Source of the DNA: an uncultured Pleomorphomonas sp.
GTDB taxonomy: Bacteria > Pseudomonadota > Alphaproteobacteria > Rhizobiales > Pleomorphomonadaceae
Assembly: GCA_937868725.1 (NCBI GenBank)
Contig: CALMMQ010000090.1
Coordinates: 1-38,049 of the forward strand
Direction of reading: 5' to 3'
DNA length: 38,049 nucleotides
Shown here in pieces: positions 7,298 to 15,557 of the stretch (its first letter is position 1; each line of letters begins with the position of its first letter). Under the pieces are notes generated by a model. That model ran no database searches and was not told where the DNA came from. It saw only the letters and a program-made list of their open reading frames with translations. The position numbers and the translations under genes were made by a program.

Positions 7298-7527
7298 TCA
7301 CAAAGCCCAACTCCAATTGGTGCCGCGACGCCAGCTGACGCAATTCGTGCTATCGAAGACGACGCATTCTTTCACGCGGCCGATAGCGCGGATACCTTCG
7401 ACAAGGTATTCGGCGATTTCTACCGCGAGCGGGACGCCTCAGCCTGCGAAAGGCGCCCCTCGCCGCCGCGCCGCACCAGCCGTGCCTCCACATCGATGTC
7501 CGTCCGGATGGTGAGCTTGCTCGACAT
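7298..7527 (-). pseudogene. small frameshifted ORF, unknown
   Basis: An ATG at 7527 sits six bases behind GGGAGGG. The first frame gives 35 residues (beginning MSSKLTIRTDIDVEARL) to a stop at 7420-7422. A one-base shift near 7435 joins it to a second coding-like frame (VPLAVEIAEYLVEGIRAIG...) that ends at 7298-7300; read together they would make a protein of roughly 75 residues. I do not recognise the family. The strong ribosome binding site suggests a real small gene that has recently broken, but the evidence is thin. Confidence 0.3.
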
Positions 7528-7856
7528 TGCCGACCCTCCCCAACAGGGAGGCAATCAGAACCGAGCTGATCTGCATAGGTCGAGAGTGGCGAGTTGGCGG
7601 AACGGGTATCACTCCAACCACCAAGATTACCAGACGCCCCAATCAGAGAGGTTGTCGGGATTTCAATCGAAGAAATACTTCGACATTGAAGTCAAGTTTT
7701 TGATTAACTAATTTTAAAGAATACAAGTGAAATAACAACAAAGTTTCGAATAATTCAGTCCTAGCCCAGCAGCACGAGCTGCCGACTATTTTATCCGGAA
7801 CGCGTATATTCTTACTCATTACTCACGCCATTGATGTGATGCCGGAGATTGCACGC
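7528..7856. other. AT-rich intergenic region before the chemoreceptor gene
   Basis: About 330 bases, with 7640-7830 much richer in A+T than the surroundings. It should contain the promoter of the chemoreceptor gene; TATATT at 7806-7811 is a candidate -10 but no convincing -35 or sigma-28 motif was found. No gene is seen here. Confidence 0.4.
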
Positions 7857-9818
7857 ATGAGTATCTCCAAGAAAATATTCGCCATTGTTGCATTGCTTTT
7901 CGTGCCTATCGTCATCCTGACGTATGTATTCGTGAAGCAAAGCGACAAAGATATCGATTTTGCTCGTAAAGAGCTCCTGGGCAGTTCCTATCTGCGGTCT
8001 CTATGGCCGGTGTTGGCCGCGGTCAGCGACGACGTCGTCGGTGCACAAAAGCCTCTGCCGGTCGCCGATCTCAACGCCGCCACCAACCTCATGGGGGCCG
8101 ATCTCAACGCCGTCACCGCCGCCGGCGCGCTGATCGCCAAGGTCGGCGCCGGACCGCTCGACGCCACGGCCATCGACGCCTCGATCGATCTCGTGACGCT
8201 GGCCGGCAATGAATCGAACCTCATCCTCGATCCGGACCTCGACAGCTATTACGCCATGGACGTCGTGGTGGTGAAGCTGCCGGAAGTCGCGCGCCAGACC
8301 ACGCTGGTTCATCAGGCGCTTTTGTCGCAGGCGAAGATGGCGTCCGACAAGGCTCGGGACGACATCATCGTCCACAAGGGGCTGCTGGCCGGCGTGGTGG
8401 ACGGCACCTTCACGTCGCTTGACAGCATCTACCAGTATGACAGCGGCAACAACCAACAGGCCGAACTGAGCGCGGAGGCGCAGACATTCCGGACAGCGGC
8501 GGACAGCTATCTGGCCGCTGCCGACGCGACGGCGAGCGCGCTCGTCGTCGATCCGGCATCCAGCGGCAGCCTACTGCCCAAGCTCGAAGCGGCGCGCGCC
8601 GACCTTGCCAAGGCGACAAGCGGGCTCTGGTCGAAAGCCGATAGCCGGCTTGACGTCATTCTCGACCGGCGCATCGACAATCTGTCGGCGACGTTCTGGA
8701 AGTTGATGGGGATTTCCGGCGGCATCGCCGGTCTGGCGCTGGTCATCGCCGTGTTCGCCGCCCTCGGCATCAGCCGCCTCATCCACCGGTCGGTTGATGA
8801 AATGCTGAGGCTTGCCAATGGCGACGTCGGCCTCGACATCTCCGGCCTCGGCCGCCGTGACGAGATCGGCGCCATTGCCGGCGCTCTCAAGGTGTTCCGC
8901 GGCAACATCCTGCACGAGCGCGAACTCGAAGCTGAGCGCAAGGCGGTCGAACGCGAACACGCAGAGACGGCCAAGCGAGCCCGGGCCGTGGTGGCCAACA
9001 GCTTCCAGTCGGCGGTCGGCGGCGTCATCGCCAATCTGGCTCGGAACGCGCAGGACCTTGAGAATTTTGCCGGCGCCATGCAGGGAGCGGCCGAGGAGAC
9101 GACCACCCAGGCGATCGCCGCGTCGTCGGCGTCCGAAGAAGCCTCGACGTCGGTCGAGGCGGTGGCGGGGGCGACCGAGGAACTCAGCTGTTCGGTTCGC
9201 GAGATTTCCGAGCAGATCAGCCGCTCGTCCGAACGGGCTCGCGCCGCTGTCAAGATGTCCGGCGACACCGTATCCAAGGTCAACTCGTTGTTGGAAGCAT
9301 CCAAGAAGGTCGGGGCCATCGTCGGTCTGATCCAGGAGATTGCCGAACAGACCAACCTCCTCGCCCTCAACGCCACCATCGAAGCGGCGCGGGCCGGTGA
9401 AGCGGGACGCGGCTTCGCCGTCGTTGCCGCCGAGGTGAAGGGGCTGGCGGCGCAGACGGCCAAGGCGACGACCGAGATCGGCCAGCAGATCGGCGGCATC
9501 CAGAAGGCGACGACCGACAGCGTCGCCGCCATTGACGAGATCCTGCGGCAGATCAGCGAGCTCGACACCATCATCGGCGCGATCGCCGCTAGCGTCGAGG
9601 AACAGTCGGCCGCCACCCAGGAAATCTCCTCGTCGATCCAGAACGCGTCGCGCGGCACCATCGCGGTGGCTACCAACATCGCCTGTGTGTCTTCGGTGGC
9701 GGAACGGTCGAGCCAGGTGGCCGGACAGGTCAAGCTGTCGTCGGCCGAGCAACTCGAACAGTCGCGGACCCTTGAAGTCGAAGTGTCGCACTTCATCTCG
9801 TCTCTGACCGCCGCCTGA
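7857..9818 (+). CDS. methyl-accepting chemotaxis protein
   Basis: A 653-residue transmembrane chemoreceptor. A first membrane helix lies at about residues 7-25, then a long helical periplasmic sensor region, a second membrane helix at about 282-305, a HAMP domain to about 357 and a cytoplasmic signalling domain. The signalling tip, which contacts CheA and CheW, is unmistakable at about 494-530 ([17 protein letters not shown]). The ligand is unknown; the sensor region shows no domain I can name. There is no C-terminal CheR-tethering pentapeptide. The ATG at 7857 has GGAG nine bases upstream; in-frame GTG/ATG codons at 7836 and 7839 lack one. The gene stands alone and is followed by the decayed island. 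Confidence 0.93.
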   Translation: MSISKKIFAIVALLFVPIVILTYVFVKQSDKDIDFARKELLGSSYLRSLWPVLAAVSDDVVGAQKPLPVADLNAATNLMGADLNAVTAAGALIAKVGAGPLDATAIDASIDLVTLAGNESNLILDPDLDSYYAMDVVVVKLPEVARQTTLVHQALLSQAKMASDKARDDIIVHKGLLAGVVDGTFTSLDSIYQYDSGNNQQAELSAEAQTFRTAADSYLAAADATASALVVDPASSGSLLPKLEAARADLAKATSGLWSKADSRLDVILDRRIDNLSATFWKLMGISGGIAGLALVIAVFAALGISRLIHRSVDEMLRLANGDVGLDISGLGRRDEIGAIAGALKVFRGNILHERELEAERKAVEREHAETAKRARAVVANSFQSAVGGVIANLARNAQDLENFAGAMQGAAEETTTQAIAASSASEEASTSVEAVAGATEELSCSVREISEQISRSSERARAAVKMSGDTVSKVNSLLEASKKVGAIVGLIQEIAEQTNLLALNATIEAARAGEAGRGFAVVAAEVKGLAAQTAKATTEIGQQIGGIQKATTDSVAAIDEILRQISELDTIIGAIAASVEEQSAATQEISSSIQNASRGTIAVATNIACVSSVAERSSQVAGQVKLSSAEQLEQSRTLEVEVSHFISSLTAA

Positions 9819-9915
9819 GCGCAGCCACCGGGGCTCGACTGCTGTCGTTTCTTGACTGCTGGCGGCGCCATTGCCCTTCCTTTGTCGGGGCATTCTGGCC
9901 ATGATGACTGAGCCG

Positions 9916-10198
9916 ATCCCCGTTATCTGGACAGGTTGGCGGCGACTTCAGAGCTTGACCCTGATGATGGTCACGCCGCCAATTGAAACCTTCGGAGGCC
10001 TTCATGGACCTCCACCGGCGTTCGTCCGCCCAACGATGAGTTTGGGCGCCGAATACAGTCGTGATCGATCCAGTTGCTGAACCCGGTCCGCGCCTCGGAG
10101 CCGGTCTCGAAGGCTTGGCGGTACCTTCGCCTTGAAGTCCGCCAAAACCCGTTTTCTTTTTACAGTCATCGAACTGGTCCCTGTCTGCCAACGGGTCA
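9916..10198 (-). mobile_element. internally deleted IS3-family element
   Basis: Imperfect inverted ends read inward as CCCGTTATCTGGACAGG (from 9919) and CCCGTTGGCAGACAGG (complement, from 10195). Between them, only the start of an orfA-like gene and the end of an orfB-like transposase survive, so the element has shrunk from a normal length of over 1 kb to about 280 bases. It can no longer move by itself. Confidence 0.55.
9971..10169 (-). pseudogene. IS3-family transposase remnant (orfA start joined to orfB end)
   Basis: From an ATG at 10169 the frame reads MTVKRKRVLADFKAKV, which resembles the start of an IS3-type orfA. Near 10120 the coding signal moves to another frame and becomes the C-terminus of orfB, with the recognisable RRPNSSLGGRTPVEVHE and a stop at 9971-9973. 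The whole DDE catalytic core is missing, so this is a deletion remnant. Confidence 0.65.
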
Positions 10199-10353
10199 AG
10201 CATATTTAACTGTCAGGGGTTTGGGGACCGACTCAGGTTGCGCAGTCCCCTTTGCCGCGCCAAACAGCGCGTTAGCAGCAACGAGCCGGCACGGTAGCTG
10301 AACGGAATATCACGTCCAGCCAATCGCTTGATCAAGGAGCCGGATTTGCTGCA
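10199..10353. other. intergenic stretch in the decayed island
   Basis: No gene or clear signal is seen in this stretch between the IS3 remnant and the terminase fragment. The terminase frame is open upstream of 10354 but its sequence there does not look like terminase. Confidence 0.3.
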
Positions 10354-10530
10354 ATGACCGGGCTTGTCCGCGAGCTCGTCGAGTTCCCCAATGGAGCACC
10401 CGACGATCAGGTCGACAGCATCTCGCAGGCGCTCAAATACCTGTCACAGAAGATCCCGACGCCCCGGGAAGTCGACCGGCAGGCCGCTCGGGTGGCACGT
10501 CGACGGCCGCTCTGGATTGGTGGGAGATAG
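10354..10530 (+). pseudogene. phage terminase large subunit, C-terminal fragment
   Basis: The frame contains FPNGAPDDQVDSISQAL, which matches the nuclease-end signature of large terminase subunits (FPxGxxDDQVDxxSQAL, in which the paired aspartates bind metal). After about 58 residues it stops at 10528-10530. The ATPase and most of the nuclease domain are absent. It is a scrap of a tailed-phage packaging gene and, with the integrase and DUF2924 fragments, indicates an old prophage. The upstream boundary is uncertain. Confidence 0.65.
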
Positions 10531-10624
10531 CGGAGGCAATGTCGCCGAGCAGCTGACCACCCTTGCCGACATGGAGCGTGACTGTCGGATAGCGATGCAA
10601 GTTACGATTTGCTGTTTTACTTGA
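10520..10624 (+). pseudogene. DUF2924 N-terminal fragment
   Basis: The frame reads GGNVAEQLTTLADMERDCRIA, then degenerates and stops at 10622-10624. It closely resembles the start of the DUF2924 frame at the right end of the window (GEDVAEQLAALAAMERNDLIA). DUF2924 genes usually sit next to phage-like site-specific recombinase genes. The fragment is too short to be functional. Confidence 0.5.
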
Positions 10625-10731
10625 GTCCGTGGCTCGCGAGGTGATGCATGGATTGGGCTATTCAACCTTTATTGTGCTATGAATTGAAACGCAGCATTTT
10701 AGGTGTAAACTCGCTTTGATGGAATTTGCGG

Positions 10732-11169
10732 ATGACCCTAAAAGAGCAGCCACCTGTGAATCGAAATGCCGAAGCAACGATGATTCATCGGAAGGTTCAG
10801 GTTTTTGCATACAAAGATGCTGATGGGGTAGAACGTCGGCTCGACGTAGAATCAATGCGTAGTTGGGCTGAAGCGAACATGCGATTAGTTGGTGTCAACA
10901 TAGATATTAACAAAATTGAAGATATGCTTAAAAATGACCGTATCGACCGTGACTACCTTGTGAATCACACGATGCCTGCTGGGCCAAAGCCAGTCCTCAT
11001 TTGTGACGATTTCGAGGATGGTCGTGCTGAAATTGTAGATGGGAATCACGCTTACGTGGCCATGGCGCTGCTTCAGGCCAAAGCCGCTGAGCTAGGAATG
11101 GGATCTATTCCCCCGGTCGTCCCCGCCTACGTTTTCAGTAGCGAAGAGTGGCACCGCTTTTTGATCTAG
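10732..11169 (+). CDS. hypothetical protein with ParB-like motif
   Basis: A 145-residue protein of noticeably lower GC (about half) than the host genes, which points to recent transfer. I do not recognise a named family. The segment VDGNHAYVAMALL (about residues 101-113) followed by PAYVF resembles the ligand-binding core of ParB/sulfiredoxin-fold proteins (xDGxHR...VPA), but the usual arginine is replaced by alanine. An enzyme role is therefore uncertain. The start could be ATG 10732 (GGAA upstream) or ATG 10780. Its stop codon TAG overlaps the left end of the palindromic element at 11166. It is surrounded by broken mobile and phage genes but is itself intact. Confidence 0.55.
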   Translation: MTLKEQPPVNRNAEATMIHRKVQVFAYKDADGVERRLDVESMRSWAEANMRLVGVNIDINKIEDMLKNDRIDRDYLVNHTMPAGPKPVLICDDFEDGRAEIVDGNHAYVAMALLQAKAAELGMGSIPPVVPAYVFSSEEWHRFLI

Positions 11170-11273
11170 CAGGCTGTTGGAAAAGTCCTCGTCGTTCCTG
11201 TTAAGGCTCCGGTTTGGGCTCTATCCGATTCCTGTACGTCTCGTGAACAAAACAGTTTTTCAACAGCCTGCTA
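11166..11273. mobile_element. small palindromic element (MITE-like), interrupted at its right end by IS630
   Basis: The left arm CTAGCAGGCTGTTGGAAAA (11166-11184) is the inverted copy, with one mismatch, of the right arm that ends CAACAGCCTGCTA (to 11273); its final G now lies at 12443, on the far side of the IS630 element. The core between the arms is about 70 bases and has no gene. The arm sequence resembles the ends of full-length insertion sequences, so this may be an end-to-end deletion derivative. Confidence 0.6.
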
Positions 11274-12440
11274 GTGTCCCGTCCCGCAAATGACTTTACA
11301 TAGAATCATTGAAGGAGGATGATTCGCGAACTGAAGCGGAGCGCGATCATGGCTCACATCGGACGTCCTCAAGAACGAGCGCTGACCCTCAGTGAGACGG
11401 AACGGGACGAACTGGTTCGACTCGGTAGATCGCAGTCGGCACCCCACTCTCTCGTTCGTCGGGCCCAGATCATCCTCGCTTCCGCCGACGGAGAGGCCAA
11501 CACCTCGATCGCCCATCGCTTCGGCGTCAGCAATCCGACCGTCTGCCATTGGCGGAAGAAGTGGTTCGAGCAGGGCCTCGTCGGCCTCTACGGTGAGGCT
11601 CGCTCCGGCCGACCCAGAACCTACGATGAAGAACGGGTGGCCAGCCTGTTGCGCACCGTGCTGGAGAAGAAGCCTTCCGAGAGGACACACTGGACGGTTC
11701 GCTCCGCGGCGGCCGAGACCGGCCTCTCCAAGACCACGGTCGCCCGCATGCTCGCCCTCTTCGGCGTGCAACCACATCGCTCGAAGAACTTCAAACTCTC
11801 CACCGATCCGGCCTTCGTCGAGAAGGTACGCGACATCGTCGGCCTCTATCTGAACCCTCCCGACAACGCCGTGGTGCTGTGTGTCGACGAGAAGACCCAG
11901 ATCCAGGCTCTCGAACGGACCCAGCCGATCCTGCCGTTGGGGCTGGGATATGCTGAAGGCGTCACCCACGACTACATCCGGCACGGCACGACGACGCTGT
12001 TCGCCGCCCTCGACATCGCCAATGGACAGGTGATCGCACAGTGCCGGCAGCGGCATCGCCACCAGGAGTTCCTGAGCTTCCTGAAGCAGGTCGATGCTGC
12101 GGTTCCGGTCGGCCTCGACGCTCACCTCGTCGTCGACAACTACGCGACGCACAAGCATCCGAAAGTCCGGGCATGGTTGGCGGCGCGGCCGCGCTTCCAT
12201 GTCCACTACACGCCGACCTACGCGTCGTGGCTCAATCAAGTCGAACGCTGGTTCGCCATCTTGACCGAGCGCCAGATCCGCCGATCATCGAGCATCAGTG
12301 CCAAGGATCTGGTCGCCAAGATCGAAGCGTTCATCACCGCCTACAACACCAAGGCCCACCCGTTCGTCTGGACCGCGACCAGCGAGGCCATCCTCGAAAA
12401 GGTCGAGCGGTTATGTAAAGTTATTTGCGGGACGGGACAC
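11274..12440 (+). mobile_element. intact IS630-family insertion sequence
   Basis: The 1167-base element has inverted ends of about 30 bases with few mismatches (each end reads GTGTCCCGTCCCGCAAAT inward). It is flanked by the duplicated target TA (11272-11273 and 12441-12442), as expected for the IS630/Tc1 superfamily. It contains one full-length transposase. It inserted exactly at the CTAG end of the small palindromic element. The intact ends and open reading frame suggest a recent, possibly active copy. Confidence 0.9.
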
Positions 12441-12443
12441 TAG
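11349..12443 (+). CDS. IS630-family transposase
   Basis: A 364-residue DDE transposase. N-terminal helix-turn-helix domains (residues about 15-115) are followed by the RNase H-like core with Asp in CVDEKTQIQA, Asp in VVDNYATHK and Glu in NQVERWF, the DDE triad. It is encoded in a single frame. ATG 11349 gives the usual MAHIGRP start with GGAG seven bases upstream; an in-frame ATG at 11319 directly abuts a GAAGGAGG and would add ten residues. The frame runs through the right inverted repeat (…CKVICGTGH), and its TAG stop is formed by the duplicated target TA plus one flanking G. It acts only on this element and its relatives. Confidence 0.93.
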   Translation: MAHIGRPQERALTLSETERDELVRLGRSQSAPHSLVRRAQIILASADGEANTSIAHRFGVSNPTVCHWRKKWFEQGLVGLYGEARSGRPRTYDEERVASLLRTVLEKKPSERTHWTVRSAAAETGLSKTTVARMLALFGVQPHRSKNFKLSTDPAFVEKVRDIVGLYLNPPDNAVVLCVDEKTQIQALERTQPILPLGLGYAEGVTHDYIRHGTTTLFAALDIANGQVIAQCRQRHRHQEFLSFLKQVDAAVPVGLDAHLVVDNYATHKHPKVRAWLAARPRFHVHYTPTYASWLNQVERWFAILTERQIRRSSSISAKDLVAKIEAFITAYNTKAHPFVWTATSEAILEKVERLCKVICGTGH

Positions 12444-13702
12444 GCGTTCCGCCGCGGTGACTTGGCCCATCAGTTCCAGGGTAAGAAAGCCGTCGAACTT
12501 GGCGACAGCCGGCTTGGCGACATGCCGAGCGAGATCTATTCCGTTGGGAGCCGGAGCGTCGGCTATTTCCCGGAGCGTTTCCTCAATGCCTTCGACGGCG
12601 CAGTCGTCGACCGTGATCACGTGGTGGAAACTTGAGGCTTTGAACTCTTTCATGAGGAGTGCCACCACCAGCGTCTCGAGCTTGCACGTGCCGACCCACG
12701 GGAACAGCAGAACCCCGCGACCGAAGGCGATCACCTGGCGATGGTTGAGTTCGTTGAAAGTTTCGCGCGCCTCGCCGAGTTGCCTGGCGGCTTCTTTGTC
12801 GAGGTAGGTATAATTGTCGGTAGAGGAAAGGACGCGCCGCATGGTGGCAACGATGTGGTCATGCACGTTCCCGCCTCGGCCTGAGAAATACGGCGGCTTG
12901 CCGGCCCGCGTCGGCCTGACCAGGATGACACGAGCCCGGTCGTCGATGTCGGCGATCAGCCAGCGCCGCCCGGAGAAAATGATGGTCTCGCCCGCTGCCA
13001 GCGGCGAGTTGAGCGGATAGGTGCCGAGCCGTTCGTGCTTCGTGGATGATGCGGTATTCGACGTCGGTGGCGAACACCGGGTAGAAGTCGTGGCTCTCGG
13101 TGATCTCCTCCCCGACGGCGCCAACCATCAGCAGTCCGTTGGCGGCCTGTTCGATCAGCTTGCCGTCATTTGGACCGATCGAACGCAGAAGTTCCGTGCC
13201 GATGAAGGCGTGCAGTTCGTCGATGACCACGGCCTCGAAGCGCGAGAACAGTCGCCCAACCTCGCCACCGCGCCGGACCAGCAGCGCCTCCAGAGACTCC
13301 GGCGTGATCAGGACGATACCGCTCAGCCGCTGACGCGCTCGCGCCTTGACGTTGGCCGCGACGTCGCCGTGCCGCTTGGTGACGATGACGTCGCAAGTCT
13401 CGCAGAGGCTTTCGAGACGACGAAACTGGTCGTTGATCAGCGCCTTGAGCGGACTGACGTAGAGAACGGCGAAGCCGTCGGCGGGGGGCATTGCTTGCCG
13501 CGATCCGGCTGAGGAGCGGCAGGAAGGCCGCTTCCGTCTTGCCGGCGGCGGTTCGCGCGGAAATGACGATGTCACCACCGGCGAGGACGACAGGAATGGC
13601 CTTCTCCTGGACGTCGCGCAACGCCTGCCACGTCTGCTTCCAGATTCACTCCCGGACGGGGCGCGACAGCCGGTCAAAGCCGGAAGGTAGCAAGCTCGCC
13701 AT
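12444..13702 (-). pseudogene. Lhr-like DEAD/DEAH-box helicase, broken (BrxHI-like)
   Basis: From ATG 13702 the frame reads MASLLPSGFDRLSRPVRE then TGA where the family normally has Trp (xWIWxQxW), a nonsense mutation. It continues with helicase motif I (ARTAAGKTE), a one-base shift in a six-G run (13483-13488), then YVSPLKALINDQ and the DEAD-type box VIDELHAF. Directly after HAFIGTE the sequence jumps to the distal region (LIEQAANGLLMVG, YFSGRGGNVHD), so several hundred codons with motifs IV-VI are missing. Another shift lies near 13045. The 3' end runs into the palindromic element and IS630. Intact relatives are large Lhr-like helicases that accompany DUF2791 ATPases in phage-defence loci such as BREX type 2. 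This copy cannot be functional. Confidence 0.75.
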
Positions 13703-13905
13703 CCGGGTCGTCTCCACCCTCGATCAGTTGGTGATCGTCGAGGTCGCCGCGATCCTCGGCGATGGCGACGTCGCCGAGAAACTCGCGCCAGCCGGTGCCG
13801 GGGTTCTGTTCGATGATGGCGAGCAGGTCGACGAACGCCTTGACGGTGTTGCGAGGCGTGCGGAAATAGGCTTCACCGATGCGGTTGGCGCAATGACCCG
13901 ACCAC
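13674..13905 (-). pseudogene. DUF2791 / BrxD-like ATP-binding protein, C-terminal fragment
   Basis: The last about 75 codons of a protein whose surviving part includes GEAYFRTPRNTVKAFVDLL and ends GELATFRL at a TGA (13674-13676). This matches the C-terminus I know from DUF2791 P-loop ATPases (BrxD-like), which precede an Lhr-type helicase in BREX type 2 and related defence loci. Here too its end overlaps the start of the helicase pseudogene by 29 bases, the normal operon coupling. The ATPase domain is missing: upstream, near 13905, it is joined to the start of an unrelated gene by a deletion. Assignment from memory of the family, so moderate confidence. Confidence 0.55.
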
Positions 13906-14061
13906 CCGTTCAGCCTGACGGGCGATCAGTCGACCCTTCGAGTTGTTGCCCATCCAGGCGCTCAGTTTGTTGCGGTGTCGCTCCGGTGGCCTCGGCGTGC
14001 CGTCGGACCAGGTAATGGTTGCGCCGATCGGCGCGTCGGAAAATATCGCTTTTGCGGACAT
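13873..14061 (-). pseudogene. N-terminal fragment of a conserved hypothetical protein
   Basis: From ATG 14061 about 52 residues look coding (MSAKAIFSDAPIGATITWSD, then GTPRPPERHRNKLSAW), after which the frame enters the DUF2791-like fragment out of register and stops at 13873-13875. I recall similar starts in rhizobial island-borne hypothetical proteins but cannot name a function. It is probably the 5' end of a longer gene cut by the deletion that also removed the front of the ATPase. Confidence 0.4.
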
Positions 14062-14164
14062 GAGTGTTCTCCGTCATGGGGGCGTGAAACAGCCACGCCG
14101 CCGGAGGGGTTCCGGTGGCGCGTGTTCATTCGGGAAAAAGGGGGGGTGGGTCGGAGCGGAAGGA

Positions 14165-14344
14165 CTATTCCGCGGCGACCGGCCAAGGCTCGTCAGCCAA
14201 CTCGCCGGTCAGTTCGGCGGCTTCCCCGTCATCGAGCTCTTCGTCCGCCTCGCCGGCGTGATCTTCATCATCGTCGAGCGCTTCGAGGTCTCCATCGATA
14301 CCTTCTTCAGGATCGACAGCGTCGACCGGGGAACCGTGAACGCT
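14165..14344 (-). pseudogene. acidic C-terminal fragment of an unidentified protein
   Basis: An open frame of about 59 codons, strongly acidic (for example DEDHAGEADEELDDGE), ends at TAG 14165-14167 and is preceded in frame by a stop at 14345-14347. It resembles the disordered tail of a larger protein whose body is gone. No family can be assigned. Confidence 0.3.
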
Positions 14345-14457
14345 TCATTCCGCCTGTCTCCTCGACGTGATGGACTCTACCAGATCCTGGAGGAGATTCC
14401 GGGGCTTAGGTCATGGGGCTTGCCCCGCTCTTGTCCCTTTGCTGCCGGTGACTGCCG

Positions 14458-14723
14458 ATGAACGATGCGTCCTTCATGCTTGCCAAGCCGCGCCTCACGT
14501 GGTGATCGCCCGTGGCGACAGCTCGTACTTCTGTGTGCGGTTCTCCGTGCCGGGGCAGGGACAGCGCCGCATCGGCCTCAAGACCATGGACGAGGCGGAA
14601 GCCTACAAGCGGGCGGAACTCGAATACCAGCGCGCCGTCTGGAGCGCGGAGCAGAGGCTGTTGCCGGTGAGGACCTCGTTGCAGAAGTCGACGCGGTCCG
14701 ACTGCGCAGCGTCTCGAAGCTGA
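14458..14723 (+). pseudogene. tyrosine-recombinase/phage integrase, broken N-terminal fragment
   Basis: ATG 14458 starts MNDASFMLAKPRLTW and stops at once; a one-base shift near 14500 restores the frame ARGDSSYFCVRFSVPGQG, then LKTMDEAEAYKRAELEYQRA, which is the N-terminal DNA-binding region of phage-type integrases (…YxVRFxVP…LKTxDxxEA…). The catalytic domain with R-H-R-Y residues is absent. It marks the right edge of the decayed island and probably belonged to the prophage or island that left the terminase fragment. Confidence 0.6.
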
Positions 14724-14858
14724 AGATCCGGCACAGCGGCGAGGCGGGCCACCGGGACAGCCGATTTCTCGCGGCCGGCGCGCCGGCATTGGGATGCGGC
14801 CCGTCGGTTCCGATGCTACCAATGGCGTCGATGCCGAACCGACGGGAGATCTTGCGAA

Positions 14859-15287
14859 TTGGCCGAAACCTTCACGCCGACGATCGACGCCTTTCTTCTC
14901 GATCATCACCTGATGTCGCTGGCCGTGACCGACGGCGGCGCGCCCTGGGCCGCGAACGTGTTCTACGTGTTCGACGCCCCGGAGCCGCGGCTGCTGTTCT
15001 TCACCGCAACGACGACGCGCCACGGGGCGCTGCTCGAGAGCGACGGCCGGGCGGCCGCCACCATCGCCGGCGAGACGCGCGCCATCGCCCGTCTTTCCGG
15101 CCTGCAGCTCGAGGGCCGCGCTTCCGTGCTCGGCGGCGCCGAGGCCGAGGCGGCGCACGCCGTGTTTCTCGCGAAGTTCCCCGAGATCGCCGGGCTCGAC
15201 GCGCCGATCTGGGCGTTGCGGCCGGACACGATCAAACTGACCGACAACGCCAGGGGGTTCGGCCACAAGGAGGTCTGGTCGAGGTGA
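14859..15287 (+). CDS. pyridoxamine 5'-phosphate oxidase-like (FMN split-barrel) protein
   Basis: A 142-residue protein of the PNPOx-like FMN-binding split-barrel superfamily, closest in feel to the short YhbP-type branch: a helical start (IDAFLLDHHLMSLAV), then GGAPWAANVFYVFD and FFTATTTRHGALLE as the barrel strands that would bind flavin phosphate. Such proteins bind FMN, F420 or haem; the substrate cannot be read from sequence and it need not oxidise pyridoxamine phosphate. The start is a TTG behind GGGAG at about ten bases; no ATG fits. It is the first intact host gene right of the decayed island and is separated from the GntR gene by 247 bases. Confidence 0.75.
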   Translation: MAETFTPTIDAFLLDHHLMSLAVTDGGAPWAANVFYVFDAPEPRLLFFTATTTRHGALLESDGRAAATIAGETRAIARLSGLQLEGRASVLGGAEAEAAHAVFLAKFPEIAGLDAPIWALRPDTIKLTDNARGFGHKEVWSR

Positions 15288-15525
15288 TCCGGCCATCGCG
15301 CCGCCGCGACGCGCCCCATATCCGAGCTTGCGACGTCCGGCCGCTGCCGCGGAATTAGGCCCGTCAGCCTATGGCAAGGGCATGTTCTGTGCACGTCGCC
15401 GCCAGCCCCGACGCCCCCTCCCGTCAACCAACTGGTCCGCGTAGGGAATCCGTACCTTTTCCGTAGCGCGGAACGGGCGGAAAAGCATAAAAAACGGGCT
15501 TGCAAACCCCTCATTTGTATTATGG

Positions 15526-15557
15526 TGTATATATATGTCCATCAATGTCCATATACA
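15526..15557 (+). promoter_or_regulatory. candidate GntR operator overlapping the gntR start
   Basis: The segment contains GTGTATATATAT followed by TGTCCATATACA (15546-15557), near-palindromes of the form TGTNTATATACA, close to the TGTATATACA-type sites of HutC-subfamily GntR proteins. The start codon of the regulator (15535) lies between them, so binding would block its own transcription or translation. A matching site lies at 18943. Confidence 0.5.

Noticed and set aside
7588-7680. tRNA-like stretch (TGGCGGAACGGGTA and a weak T-loop-like segment)
   Set aside because: No anticodon stem, acceptor stem or CCA-proximal pairing can be drawn; chance similarity.
9838-9863. Direct repeat GACTGCTG after the chemoreceptor gene
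   Set aside because: Only eight bases, two copies, no stem or T-run; not enough for a terminator or attachment site.
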